This document shows, one piece after another, positions 34,339 through 45,700 of a stretch of 64,000 bases of DNA (the stretch's first letter is position 1; every line of letters begins with the position of its first letter). Position numbers and translations under genes: made by a program. The notes under the pieces are model-generated. The model was given only the letters and a program-made list of their open reading frames with translations. It did not search any database and was not told the DNA's origin. Source of the stretch: Rutstroemia sp. NJR-2017a BVV2 (taxonomy: Eukaryota; Ascomycota; Leotiomycetes; Helotiales; Rutstroemiaceae); the NCBI GenBank assembly GCA_002946415.1, contig NJPS01000044.1:992001-1056000 (forward strand). The letters run 5' to 3'.

Positions 34339-36582
34339 ATGGAGAGTGCCAGTCATAGCAATGCAAGTCGGCGCGTCCCGTTCGACAAAAGAAAGCGAAC
34401 CGAAACTTCATGCGACAAGTGCAAGTCGAGAAAGCAAAAATGCGATCGAATGCTTGGTCAAGGACAATGTCGATATTGCGAGCTCCACCGTTTAACTTGC
34501 ACCACAAATCAACCTCGAAAGAAGCGGTTTTATGGGAACATCGAAGGACTCGGCGGCAGACTCATTCTTCTAGAGTCTTTAGTGAAAGGACTGCTGCCAG
34601 AGGCAGACCTATCCGGCGTGAATGAAATGCAACAACTGGGCAAGGCATTGGGCATTCCGCTTCCGCATATAGAAGACGCATCCTCATCTGGCCCCGCGCA
34701 ATCAGAAAACAACAGTACTTTCAGCGAAGAGGAACAGTCCCTTCCTTTGTTACCTGACCAGCAAGGGCAAGTACAATATATTGGGCCTTCAAGCTCATTC
34801 TCATTTCATCTGAAGCTGCGGAGGTTGATTGGCAACTACACGACTTATGAATTTGCTATGTTCGGTCGTAATGCTGCTGAGCATACGGATCTCCTGGACA
34901 CCTCGAACATAAATATTACAAAAGCGGATAGCTGCAGGAATACAGAAAAGACGAATCACACAAACCTTATTAATGTTCCGAGTGATTATGGATCTCCATC
35001 AGAGACAATTCGGGAGATAGATGGACATGTCCTTGACTGTCTCGTGGATGCTTATTTCGACATTATACATTCTGATTTTCCTGTTCTTCATGAAGCATCT
35101 TTCCGTGAAACGTATGAACAGTGGTCTATAAATACCCACGCTCCAAACTCGGTGTGGCTTTGTTCCTTACTCTGTGTACTCATCCTAGCGCTACGAGTGA
35201 GCAATGTCACTGTCCCCGAAGAGATAGAACGGAAATGGTGGAAACATATACAGATATTACTTCCAACTGTCTTCTTCACTTCGAATATTCTCACCGTTCA
35301 GGCTCTTATGCTTGCAGCGCTGCATCTTCATAATAATAGTCACCGAGATGCCTGCTGGAACTTGACAGGAACAGCTGTTCGTATCGCATTTGCAATTGGA
35401 CTTCACCGGGATGATGTCAAGCATGGATCAAGCCCTCTTGGCAGGGAGCTGATGAAGCAATTATGGTGGACATTATATGCTTTCGAACAGATGCAGGTGT
35501 CATCTTATGATCGGCCGAGTGCCATGGAAAGTAATGTCAGTTCGGTTGGGTATCCAAACGAAAGGATGGTGGGTGTCGCTGGACATTGCCCACAAGACTT
35601 CATGAAATGGTCACAAAAACTAGTAGTTCTCTTAGGATCTGCCTGCAAAGCGTTGAATGTCGCAGGCATAAAAAATTCAGCGACTGAAGATGTTTATGCG
35701 AAACCGTTGTCCCCAGCAGCTGCAATCCTAAGAGATCTCAATCGATGGAAGGTAGAGCTCCCTGCTCATCTAAGGTTAGAGGTCGTCGACTCGGTTGCCC
35801 CATCTTCACAGCGGCCGCTCATTCTCCTACACATCCAGTACTATTACACGCAAATTCTCATGACCCGATCCGCCTTGTTACGGCGTGCCACTGCGCTTTC
35901 GAAGAACAACAGCACTCCCATGTCTCAAATCGTACACAGCACATCCGAGACTTGCATTGACGCAGGACGGAATCTGGGTAGACTGCTGCTCAAACTTGAG
36001 TCCATCAAGAAGTTCAACCCTTACACTTGGTGGGATGTCTTTTATACAGTCGCATCTGCTCTGGTTCTAGTCTTAGACATCAGTTGTCGCACAAAGGAAC
36101 AAGCACTGCCCTCGATCCCCGAGTCACAAGACATCTTAAGGAATCTGTCCAACCTGATGTCTGAAGTGCTCCAAGATCCTAAGGTACCTGACTCGATGAA
36201 GAAATGGGCGACGATAGTTTGTGAAGTGAAATCGGTAGCTGATGAATTCCACCCGCCACGATTGCAGTCACACAACCCCACCAGCACCAATCATCTAGAT
36301 GATCCACGTACTTCACGATCAGAAGCCAATCATGAGCAGCCGGACGAATTGGAGGAGGGGCATAGCCCGCATGCTAAGATGTCTCAAAACGCACAGACGA
36401 GTAACTTTCTAGAAGCTAGTAGCAGGGAGACGGTGCACTCCGGTACAAGTAGAGGAATGAGAGAAGAAAACGATGAGCCGCAGCACTTTTGGACACAATT
36501 CATGGATGGGGGAAATGCGGCGGCGCAGGATTGGAACTGGGATGGGATTGAAGCGCTTCTGAGAGCTGGGAGTTCATTGTAA
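34339..36582 (+). CDS. Zn2Cys6 transcription factor with fungal_trans domain
   Basis: Intronless frame of 747 residues. A binuclear zinc cluster uses Cys25, Cys28, Cys35, Cys44, Cys47 and Cys54 (CDKC...KQKC...CRYC...LTC), followed by a basic linker and a probable coiled coil at about 70-95 (GGRLILLESLVKGLL). The fungal transcription-factor middle homology region starts near residue 230 (DCLVDAYFDIIHSDFPVLHE). The C-terminal 100 residues are polar and low complexity and end with an aromatic/acidic patch that could be an activation domain. Such proteins act as dimers on CGG triplets and commonly control the cluster in which they lie; the target genes here would be those at 18.7-33.6 kb (inference from position). 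No intron is unusual but not rare for this family. Confidence 0.9.
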   Translation: MESASHSNASRRVPFDKRKRTETSCDKCKSRKQKCDRMLGQGQCRYCELHRLTCTTNQPRKKRFYGNIEGLGGRLILLESLVKGLLPEADLSGVNEMQQLGKALGIPLPHIEDASSSGPAQSENNSTFSEEEQSLPLLPDQQGQVQYIGPSSSFSFHLKLRRLIGNYTTYEFAMFGRNAAEHTDLLDTSNINITKADSCRNTEKTNHTNLINVPSDYGSPSETIREIDGHVLDCLVDAYFDIIHSDFPVLHEASFRETYEQWSINTHAPNSVWLCSLLCVLILALRVSNVTVPEEIERKWWKHIQILLPTVFFTSNILTVQALMLAALHLHNNSHRDACWNLTGTAVRIAFAIGLHRDDVKHGSSPLGRELMKQLWWTLYAFEQMQVSSYDRPSAMESNVSSVGYPNERMVGVAGHCPQDFMKWSQKLVVLLGSACKALNVAGIKNSATEDVYAKPLSPAAAILRDLNRWKVELPAHLRLEVVDSVAPSSQRPLILLHIQYYYTQILMTRSALLRRATALSKNNSTPMSQIVHSTSETCIDAGRNLGRLLLKLESIKKFNPYTWWDVFYTVASALVLVLDISCRTKEQALPSIPESQDILRNLSNLMSEVLQDPKVPDSMKKWATIVCEVKSVADEFHPPRLQSHNPTSTNHLDDPRTSRSEANHEQPDELEEGHSPHAKMSQNAQTSNFLEASSRETVHSGTSRGMREENDEPQHFWTQFMDGGNAAAQDWNWDGIEALLRAGSSL

Positions 36583-38053
36583 AATATTATTACAAAGTAT
36601 AAGAAATATTGTAACTTGATGTGTGTATAACCTTGGCAAGTGTGGTGTGCTCTCAATTCGAAACATGTGAAGCAAACGAGTGTGGTCAGTCGTCCCCAAC
36701 GGAATCCGGAAGAAATCTTGCGTAAGCCTCCAGCCATTCCCCGCACAGAAAAATGGTGGTCGCTAGGTCAGGCTCGGTCAGGTCAATAAGAGGTCAGTCA
36801 ATAGGTGCATAAAGCGAGCGAGCATGTGATTGATTGATTTTCCTAGACCAAAGCAATTGGCCAATGTGATGGCGCCATTTCATCGCGCGACCGTCTGGTA
36901 CCTGACTACTTCCGTATGGCTTCTATATATGGACCAGCCTCGTAATTTGCATCCCAGCCACTCCCATCTCGGTTGTCTGGGCTACCCTTGCCGTCAGCCC
37001 GGGGCGTGTTTTTCTCATTTCCTCCCACTTTTCGTGTTTACGCGTTGAAGACGGGAAGCAAAAGCAAAGAGCATGTGGGAAACGCACGGTGGGAAGTTGT
37101 CGCGGCAACTTGGCAGATGATAGTCCGTACGAAGTAAGCCACCCAATCGATCAACGCGTGCTTCTTTCGTAAAGAACAAATAATACGAAGGTTTGGGAGA
37201 AGACTGGCGTCGCGGCTCGTGTTGAAAAGCTTGAATGACCTCTTAGTACGAAAAGTACCAACTACAGTATACGGAAGAACCTAGAAGCAGTCGAAGCTCA
37301 TCGACCTTGATAGAAAGGGTCCGGTCGATGTCGATCTTGGCCAACCTTGAAATTCTCAATTTTATTCAATGTTATGCCATTCCCGCCACTTCTCATTTGA
37401 TGCTATTCCATCCTGTCCAATCTCATACTTCATCGGGCGTAATGCATAGCTAGGGTATACGTAGCTGCAACGTATTGCGGGACTCAATGTGACGAAAGCT
37501 TCCCCAGTTTAGTGACCAGCAGGGAGTGGACGGACCAAGACAATACTTCGTGCTGGATGAGCTGGACCGTTGGATGCTTGACGCTTTGGATTTGCTTGAC
37601 CTGGCTGGCGAACAACTCCGACTATCCAATCAGCATCGTCAATCCGCGCTTAAGCAATATGCTACTTTAAAGTAAGTATTTTGTAGTCAACACACCAAAT
37701 CCACCACGATGCAGATGTAGACCCAGCAGGATCGAGCCACCCGACTTGTCTCCTAGTCCTGGACTCCGGGGTATATTAAGATGAGCTGGTCACACATATG
37801 CCGCTCAATCTGAAAATTTCTATTCATCCAAACAACAACACAAGGGTACGAAGTACTTTAATATTAATCTCCCTCGTCCTCAAGCGGCAACCTCTGAATA
37901 CTACTACTACCTCAACTTCCACCCGCATACTTTCTCCTTTCTTCTCAGTATTCATATAACACCATACACACACAGTCTCCGTCCTACTTCGAAGACCCTT
38001 TAATACATCACCTACCTCTACTCTCCCACAATCAACACACCCACACAGTCAAG
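36583..38053. other. Long intergenic region before the GPI protein gene
   Basis: About 1.47 kb with no supported gene. The part from about 37850 to 38053 is pyrimidine-rich with repeated ACACAC/CCTAC patches, typical of the promoter and 5' leader of a highly expressed fungal cell-wall gene. Confidence 0.5.
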
Positions 38054-38740
38054 ATGCGTTTCGAAATCCTCCCCGTCCTCGCCCTCCTCTCCCTCTCCGC
38101 TGCCCAATCCTCCTCCAACACCGCGGCCGCCACCACCACCCAAACAAACGCCTACTCCCGCGCTGCCGATCAAGACAGCAGCGCTCTCGCAACCCTGACC
38201 TCCGTCCTCGCAACCGCAACAAACGCTCAGATCAAATCTCAAATCTCGGATCAAATGAGCGCCATCAGCAAACAACTCTCTGAGCTCTCCGCCCAAGCCA
38301 GCGCCGCCAGCGTAGCCCTCACCTCCAACATCGCAAACGCGTCTGCCGCCGCACAGAGCCAAATCTCCAGCTTGAGCTCTGTCATCGCGACTGAGACAAA
38401 CTCCGCCGTCAAGAGTCAGCTCTCTGCGCAAATCGGCCAGATTAGCAGCAACTTCGAGCACCAAACTAGCGCATTGGATGCCTCTGCCACTGGTGCTTCG
38501 GTGACTGCCGCCGCTACTACAACTGGAAGTGCAAGTGGTGCAAGTGGAACTGGAAGTGCAAGTGGAAGTGGAAGCTCGGCATCTGGTTCGGGCTCGTCGG
38601 CGTCGGGAACACGCTCTGGCTCATCTGGCAGCGCGGCGAGTGCTTCGAGTACCGGATCCTCTTCTCATTCTGGTGCTATGCAGACAAAAGCTCCTATCGT
38701 CGGGGCCGCTATGTTGGGTGCTGCTCTGTATCTGTTGTAA
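38054..38740 (+). CDS. GPI-anchored Ser/Thr/Ala-rich cell-surface protein
   Basis: Intronless frame of 228 residues. An N-terminal signal peptide (about 17 residues, ending LSLSAAQS) is followed by an Ala/Ser/Gln-rich, probably helical region with heptad-like SQIS/SQLS units (about 40-140; two similar stretches KSQIS and KSQLS). A Gly/Ser/Thr-rich, likely O-glycosylated spacer runs from about 145 to 205, and a C-terminal hydrophobic tail (APIVGAAMLGAALYLL) ends the chain directly, as in GPI signals. Expected to be attached to the plasma membrane or cell wall; specific function unknown. No catalytic domain is visible. Confidence 0.8.
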   Translation: MRFEILPVLALLSLSAAQSSSNTAAATTTQTNAYSRAADQDSSALATLTSVLATATNAQIKSQISDQMSAISKQLSELSAQASAASVALTSNIANASAAAQSQISSLSSVIATETNSAVKSQLSAQIGQISSNFEHQTSALDASATGASVTAAATTTGSASGASGTGSASGSGSSASGSGSSASGTRSGSSGSAASASSTGSSSHSGAMQTKAPIVGAAMLGAALYLL

Positions 38741-40521
38741 GGGATTTAATTACAATTGGGGATGACATGATGGGATAGGGATGAATGAAAACGGAACTTT
38801 TTTAAAGACATGATGGAATGGAGGGGGTTAATGATATCAATGGATGGATGGGATAGGACAGTGCTTGAATTATACATTTGCATGGCATAAGTAGGCATTC
38901 GATAAGTTAATGAAATACCAATCATAATCATACCCTAATTTCTCCATGTTGTCTTACTGTTGCAGAGCACGGTCTTCATCGCGGCTTGCGCCAATCGAGC
39001 ATCCACATTCCATGTTAACGACGACCGCATCTGATGAATCGCCCAAACAAATAAATCATCCAAAACCTCAGTTATTATCGAACTTTTGGTTTAAAGGTCA
39101 TCCTGCCGGCACAGCTCACAACCAGCCACGCAAAGTTAATACAAAAGCGAAAAAATATTTCGGCCATCCGCGGTCCACATCCCCAACTCCTCGCTTCGTC
39201 TTCCCTCCCATCATCGCAATACAGCCACCGAAACCCAGACTCTCCGCTTCCTATATACATGAAACGGTCCCTAGCGCTTTATTCAACATACGCAGCGTCT
39301 GTCCAACGTTTATCCCCGCAACTACAGATCTTGTGCAGTCACGTTAACCTCTCCTGCAGCTAGCATTGAGAGTGATGATTCCTGATCTGATAAGAGGAGC
39401 ACATAAACCCTGTCTCTTATGAGTACTGGGTGTATAGAACCGATCAGAAGGAATATCGTATACTTGTGTGTAGCATGGCGTTTGTGATTTTGTGGTTATT
39501 GCTATAACCGGGCTAGCTGGCAGTCTGCTGGCACCAAGATTAGAAGTTTGTGTGTGGATTCAAGATGAATAGATGGTTTGATATAGTCGGGATTTAGTTC
39601 TCTGGGTTTGACGTGACGTCTTGGGGGTGAGGGAATTTGGGCGGGGTTGATGCTGATACGATACCCGGCTTTCATTGTATACGATAATGCTGGCTGGATG
39701 GAAATATGAATATCTTCCAGCACAGTTAGTGGTACAAGGGGTATGATATATATTCTGCTGCCTATGGACCCGATATCCCTGGCTGATAGAACGGAGACTG
39801 TTTTCTGCGGCAGACGGAGCGGAGTGGTTTGTCGGGGAGTTTTTATCACGGGTATCTAACGGATATCTAACTACAAACCGGAAATCACCCTGTCTTTCGC
39901 GTAAATTAAGGAGAGTATTCCGAGTCTCCCGCGTGGTGCGTGTATGATCGGACCAACGTCAGCCAGCGAATGAGGGAACATAGGCATGAAGCCACAGCCC
40001 AACAGAGGTGGCGAAGTGCCGGAAATGGCTCCGTAGTCGGCATGATGCCCAACCCATATCCTGCCTCTTGGTATGCGGCTCTTTTTGCGTTGCTCTGACG
40101 CCAACTGTTTCAAATGCTTGAGCAAGTACTTACTTCCCAAATGAGATTTCTTTCAGCAGAATTAGCCGCAGTAGGAACATTGGACAGTTCGGTGAATTAT
40201 GTGTTTAAAATATCCGATAGGTCTAATTGTCGGCATCACATCGCCTCCTGCGGAATTATCGGGGCTCTATATCCGTTTGGTCCATAGGAGGTCCGATAAG
40301 TCTATATCCGTTAGGCCTATGAGCCTACTCGGAGGTTCCAGATTACATATTATCGCCGAATGACATCAAAGCTTCATAAGACCACATCACCAGTGCATTG
40401 TGACTGCCGCAATATAAAGTCTTCACTAGGCTTCTTCTTTTCTGGGAGACTTGACTGTATGCGAAGGCATTTCCCAGCGCCTCACCAGTAAGACCTATCC
40501 AGAGCTCGAAACGTGCCGATC
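38741..40521. other. Long intergenic region with small direct repeats
   Basis: About 1.78 kb without a supported gene; open frames here overlap on both strands and are not protein-like. Around 40205-40320 a CTATATCCGTT-type unit occurs twice about 30 bases apart, and TCCGAT(A)AGTCT-type units occur twice. These lie about 200-300 bp before the broken decarboxylase gene and might be remnants of its promoter. Confidence 0.5.
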
Positions 40522-41534
40522 ATGTCTCCGAAAATCGACGTTCACCATCATTTCCTATTCCAAGAGTATGTTGATAGTGAGCTCCATCTTTCACGTTCGG
40601 GATCTTAGCTGACAACTAAATAGCTCTCAGCCAGCAAGGAGGAGATCCATCAGGCTGGCACGTCCCTGACTGGTATCTGGAGCTAGATTAGGAGTTCAAC
40701 AAGCGTCATGGAATAACAACAAGTATCTTGTCCCTTACAGCCTCAGGTGCGGCTATAGCCTCCGGTCCAGCTTCTACGAGGCTTGCAAGAGTAGCAAATG
40801 AGGAAGCTGCTGCTATCCGGGATGCTCACCCTCAGCAATACGGCTTCTTCGCAGCCGTCCCATCACTCCTCGATACTGAGGCGGCACTCTCGGAAGTTCA
40901 ATACGCTCTAGATGTCTTGAAAGCAGGTGGGGTGACTGTTCACCAGATTCGGAGACGGCAACTACTATCTCGGCCATGGAAAATTCAAGGCAATCTGGGA
41001 TGAACTAGACAAACGAGCTGCGGTGGTCTTTCTCCACCCTACCCATCCAGTAGATACAACCCCTGTCAACAAACTTCTAGCTCAACCTGTCGTTGATTAC
41101 CCACATGGGACGACAAGGGCTGCGGTGGATCTCATCGTTTCCGACACCGTCCGGACGCACCAAAGTGTGAAGATCATCCTATCATACGCTGGCGGCACTC
41201 TACCATGGCTAGCTCAGCGTCCTGCAGGTCTGGTAGGCTTTTCTAAGAAAATAGATAAATCGTTGGAAGAGTTTCTGGCAGAGGCCAAGAGCTTCTACTT
41301 CGATCTTGCTCTGAGTGGCAGTCCTGAGGTTGTCAGCTCTATGTTAAAATTTGCCCAGAACGACCACATTCTCTTTGGGAGTGACTTCCCTTATGCTGAT
41401 GAGGGCAGCATATTGTATTTTAACGGCAAATTGGCCGGAGCTCTTGGCGAGATGAGAGATAGGGAGCGGGATGGGATGGGATCAATTTTGGGGCTGCGCA
41501 TAAGCTCTTCCCTCGGTTTGTACAGGGTGGATAG
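40522..41534 (+). pseudogene. Broken amidohydrolase-family decarboxylase (ACMSD/6-MSA decarboxylase-like)
   Basis: The remnant follows the amidohydrolase_2 family over its full length: IDVHHHF at the start, GDPSGW, then GHGKFKAIWDELDK and FLHPTHP, ILFGSDFPYA, and a final KLFPRF. It would splice at 40577-40623. It is disabled in several ways: an in-frame TAG at 40689-40691; a frameshift near 40937-40938 (two bases apparently missing); and a second frameshift near 41475-41484 that leaves the NFGAAHKLFPRF end out of frame. A metal-ligand His in the LSHAGG motif is also replaced by Tyr (LSYAGG). Living relatives are zinc-dependent non-oxidative decarboxylases of aromatic or picolinate-type acids. 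The level of remaining similarity suggests a fairly recent loss. Confidence 0.82.
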
Positions 41535-42797
41535 TTGACAGATTTGGATTGTGGTGGGTTTTTACTAGCTTATGCGCAAGGAGATTGTTTGTGGAGATTT
41601 GCTCCTGATGGACAGGTGCTTCCGGCAAGAGTAAAACTAGTTCATTCATTCTCATCCGGCTCCCACATCACTGGTGATATATGGCTTGATCTTGTGATAG
41701 GAGGTTCGAAAGGAAGAAAATATACGAAGGAGGGGATGGTATTAAATTGAAAGGTCGTTATGGGGCAGCTAAAGGGGGAAAATACGGAGGGATTGATTCA
41801 GACGTGGAGATGCGACTAGTTTTTGATGAATGGGCGGGTTTAAGATATGTCACCATCAGCTATACTCAAACATCTCATGGGAGAAAAACTTCACCATTTA
41901 TATAGAATCAGATCATATCATCAAACCAGGTTACACATAGATGGGTTGAAGACCAGAAGGTTAAGGTCTGTTTAGGCTACTACACCTGTACTGCAATCAC
42001 GTCACATCTGCGGCGACGAAGTAATGGGAATTCCGTGGCAGAATTGAATCTACCCAGTTTTGCCCATCGTGAGGCAGAGACCCTACGAAACGAGATGGTT
42101 CATCTTATTCACTTCACAGGCCAGTGGTTGGCTGTTGTTGTAGTGCACTTTTCCTGAGCCAGCAACATATCTCGTCTAAGTAAGTCGTTGGTTTGTATCA
42201 AAGCCATGTATCGATGTGGCGCAGCACATGTATTGGCTGTCATGCTGGCACCACAGGACGGTTGCCTTCGGACGACCACTACCCGTTGTGGCGCTACCTA
42301 CCGTGGCACTGCTGGATGAGTTTCAGGTGCCCAACTGTTTGTTTCTCTATTTGTTCTTGTCGGTTGGAGGTGGTGATGAAGAAAGCACTTGGTTAACTAT
42401 ATTAATATTGATATGTCAGGTTCGAGAATTTTTCTGTCAATAATTCTTCACCTCCATTGAAATTGTACCTCTGAACAGCCGTAGATCGGCTTCTAATGTT
42501 CTGACGATTTTTTTCTTGCTGCTAGAAATTCACCATCACGTCGCTTCTGATTTCCATCGCCATCACACTCCAGTTCACTTCAACTCACTTTCACCATTTG
42601 TCTCCAATCAAGAAACCAAATCTTTTACCTTGTTTTCAACCAAGAAAATAAATATTGTACCGTGTTGGCTTGCTTCTGTAATATAACAGGATACTTACTT
42701 ATCTGTTGCTTGCATCTCTTCTACCCATCCTTCTCTCTCAGTTACTGAGAACTCACTCCAAACTGCTTCCAGCTTCCTTATTTTTTCGCTATCTACA
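41535..42797. other. Intergenic region upstream of the sacsin-like gene
   Basis: About 1.26 kb with no supported gene. The last 300 bases are rich in CT and CAAG/TTTCACC-like patches, consistent with a promoter and leader. Nothing else recognised. Confidence 0.5.
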
Positions 42798-45700
42798 ATG
42801 ACTCTCGTTCCTATCACAAATAGAGCTCAAACGCAGAGCATCACTAACGCGTTGAAGAACATCTGCCGCGAGTATCCTGCAGGAGGCGGAATCTTGAGAG
42901 AACTGCTACAGAATGCCGATGATGCTGGAGCTTCTGTTGTTGTATGCACCGTCGATTTTGGCTTCTTGAGAGTGTCACTGACTTCTCTACTTAGAAATTC
43001 GTGCTCGACGAGAGTTCCTATCAGACGGAGAATCTCTTGCATCCAACACTGGGTCAATACCAAGGACCAGCTCTGCTTGCTTTTAACAATGCAAAATTCA
43101 AAGATGCAGATTTTGACAGCATTTCACGCATTGGTGATTCGCTGAAATTTACTGATGGCTCCACCACAGGGAAGTTTGGCAGAGGATTTAATTCGGTATG
43201 TATAGCAAAGTACATCTGCCATGTCCAGCTGCTAAACAAATACAGGTCTATAACTGGACAGATTCGCCGTCCATTATCTCAAGAGACCGTTTGTTCATCT
43301 TAGCTCCTCATGAACCGACCACGATCAATGGAAATATCTACGACTTCGTTTCTAATTCGAAGACCGACACAATGAAAGGGCACATGTCTGCATTTCACAA
43401 ACTCTTACATCCGCTAGATCAGCCACTTGATGGCACCATTATTCGCCTTCCCTTGCGTACTGAACAGCAGGCACAAACGAGTTTGATTTCAGACCGTCAC
43501 ACCAGTGTCAACGAGATGTCTGATGTTTTGGATGCGTTTGCAGCTGAATTTTCAAATGGTGGACTATTGTTCATGAAGCATGTTGTCAAGATCAGCATTG
43601 AGTCCGAGATAACTGGACTTATTGAGCTGGAAGCTCTTGAACCCGAGAAAATTACATTGTAAGTTAGCGGGTACAACTACCTTTCAGAACAAATTTAATG
43701 GATTACAGGCTTAAAGCCAAAGTCAACGATGCAATTATCAGCAGTCTCAAAGACTCCTCATATAGCATTGATATCACATTCGAGATCACAACAACGACCC
43801 AATACCACAAACGCGAAGAGTCGACGCGGTCTAGATTTATGGTTCATCATACCGTACAGGGCCAGTCCATGAGCAAGGAAATGCTCGACTGGAGCAGAGC
43901 ACAAAAGATGGTACCTTGGGTTGCTGTAGCGGCACGCCTACCTGTAAGTAAATCCGACCGCTCCTCTGTCACCGTTGCGCCACTAATTCATCGCTCAACT
44001 CCAAAAATGGAGGGTGGTCGATGGACTTGAGGATAGTCACTGAGAAGCCTCGTGCGGTTTTACCATTACTTCATTGACTAATTCGTTTTAGGAGAACACC
44101 ACAAGCCCAGAGGCACCCGAACAATATTTAGCCGGGACGGGAAGCGTTCTGAAAGGCTCTCTGTTCACTGTCATGCCATTACCTATCCCCATCGACCAGC
44201 CTGTTCTCATTCATGCTATTTTTAGCATCTCTCCAGATAGAGCTAGACTCTACGACTCCCTTGATCTCAGTACACAAGATCGCCTCCCAGCAGAATGGAA
44301 CAAGTGGCTATTCAACAATCCAATCCCGCATGCGTGGACTGAGTTACTGCGTCATATGGTCCACACCTTTCCGGAATACGCAACGTACGATCATTGGCCA
44401 AAGGGGACTGCCGATGGCAATGCCAATACGATCTCAAGCGGTGTCTTAGCTAAAGTTCTCGGATTGATTCAAACACGAAAATTGCCTTTGTGGTACACCA
44501 CGGTTGGCCATGTTGATGCAGCTATTGGTCTGCTAGCCAGCGGAAACGAATCAAAAGATTTGAAAATAGCTTTGGCAGAGGCGAAAACACCGGTTGTTGA
44601 GGTACCCAAGCGACTCAAGCCGGATATCAAAAGCATCTTCAAGAACCGGTATTTGGAACCACGAACTCTCTGTCAGTATCTGAGTGATAAAAATAACCAA
44701 ACCAAATCCTGGACGCCACAGGCGAAGCAGACAATTCTCGAGTATATTATTGTGGAGCTCAAACCGTCTGGTTATGGTGAAATGCTGGAATTGTTTTGCT
44801 TCAAAGATGGCATCTACCGGTCAATTAAAAATCATTGTGCATTTGTTCCCAGAGATGATCTTGAAGTAGAAATGTTTCAAGACAACCCGAAGAATAACCT
44901 CGACATAGACAAGTTCTCAAAAAAGGCACTTGATCACCTCCGGGGACTTTTGAGATCACCGGGACTGCACTCCAATATCCGCTATCGCTCTGCGGATGAC
45001 CTCCGAGACTATGCATTGGCATTCCCGTTCAATAATCTTGCTCCTGGAAGTGATACAGTTTACTTAAACTCAGTCCAAGTATCATTCGTCTCTAGGGTCT
45101 GGTTATGGCTTCACCAGAACAATGTTGGCGTATTGTATAACAGTCTTTCCAACCTTTGGCTCATCCCGCTTGCCAATGGCAGCTACAGGAAGATCAAGCC
45201 AACCAAATGCTGGATATTTGCTTCGCCCTCGGGATTCATGGGAAGTCTAATGCAAAAGCTTGGGCAATCCTCAAACGACGAGCCGGTATTAGCTACTAGT
45301 ATGCCTTGGCTTAGCAATTCCACCATAGCAATGTTGAAAAGATCAGATATTGGATCTGTTCTGCAAATCAATAACTGCGAGAACATCAATATACTACTTC
45401 ATTGGCTAAGTAACATTGACCAAGCTGTCGAGCAATTATCTGAGGCAGACAAGTGCATCATCATGGACCATATTTCCAGTCATTTGACGCAGGATCGAGC
45501 TAGTTCACATGATATTGAAAAGAATCTACTGAGCCTTCGCAAGCTTCCCATCTATCCTAGCTTGGTATGGGTGGATGATGGTGATCAGAGGTATGTAGAA
45601 TTCCAACGGAGACGAGTGTAACGCTAATGCTGGTCGCAGATCGACAAGTACCAAGTTGGTTCGCATAAACTCTGCTAAAAAGCCCATCGGACTACTCGCA

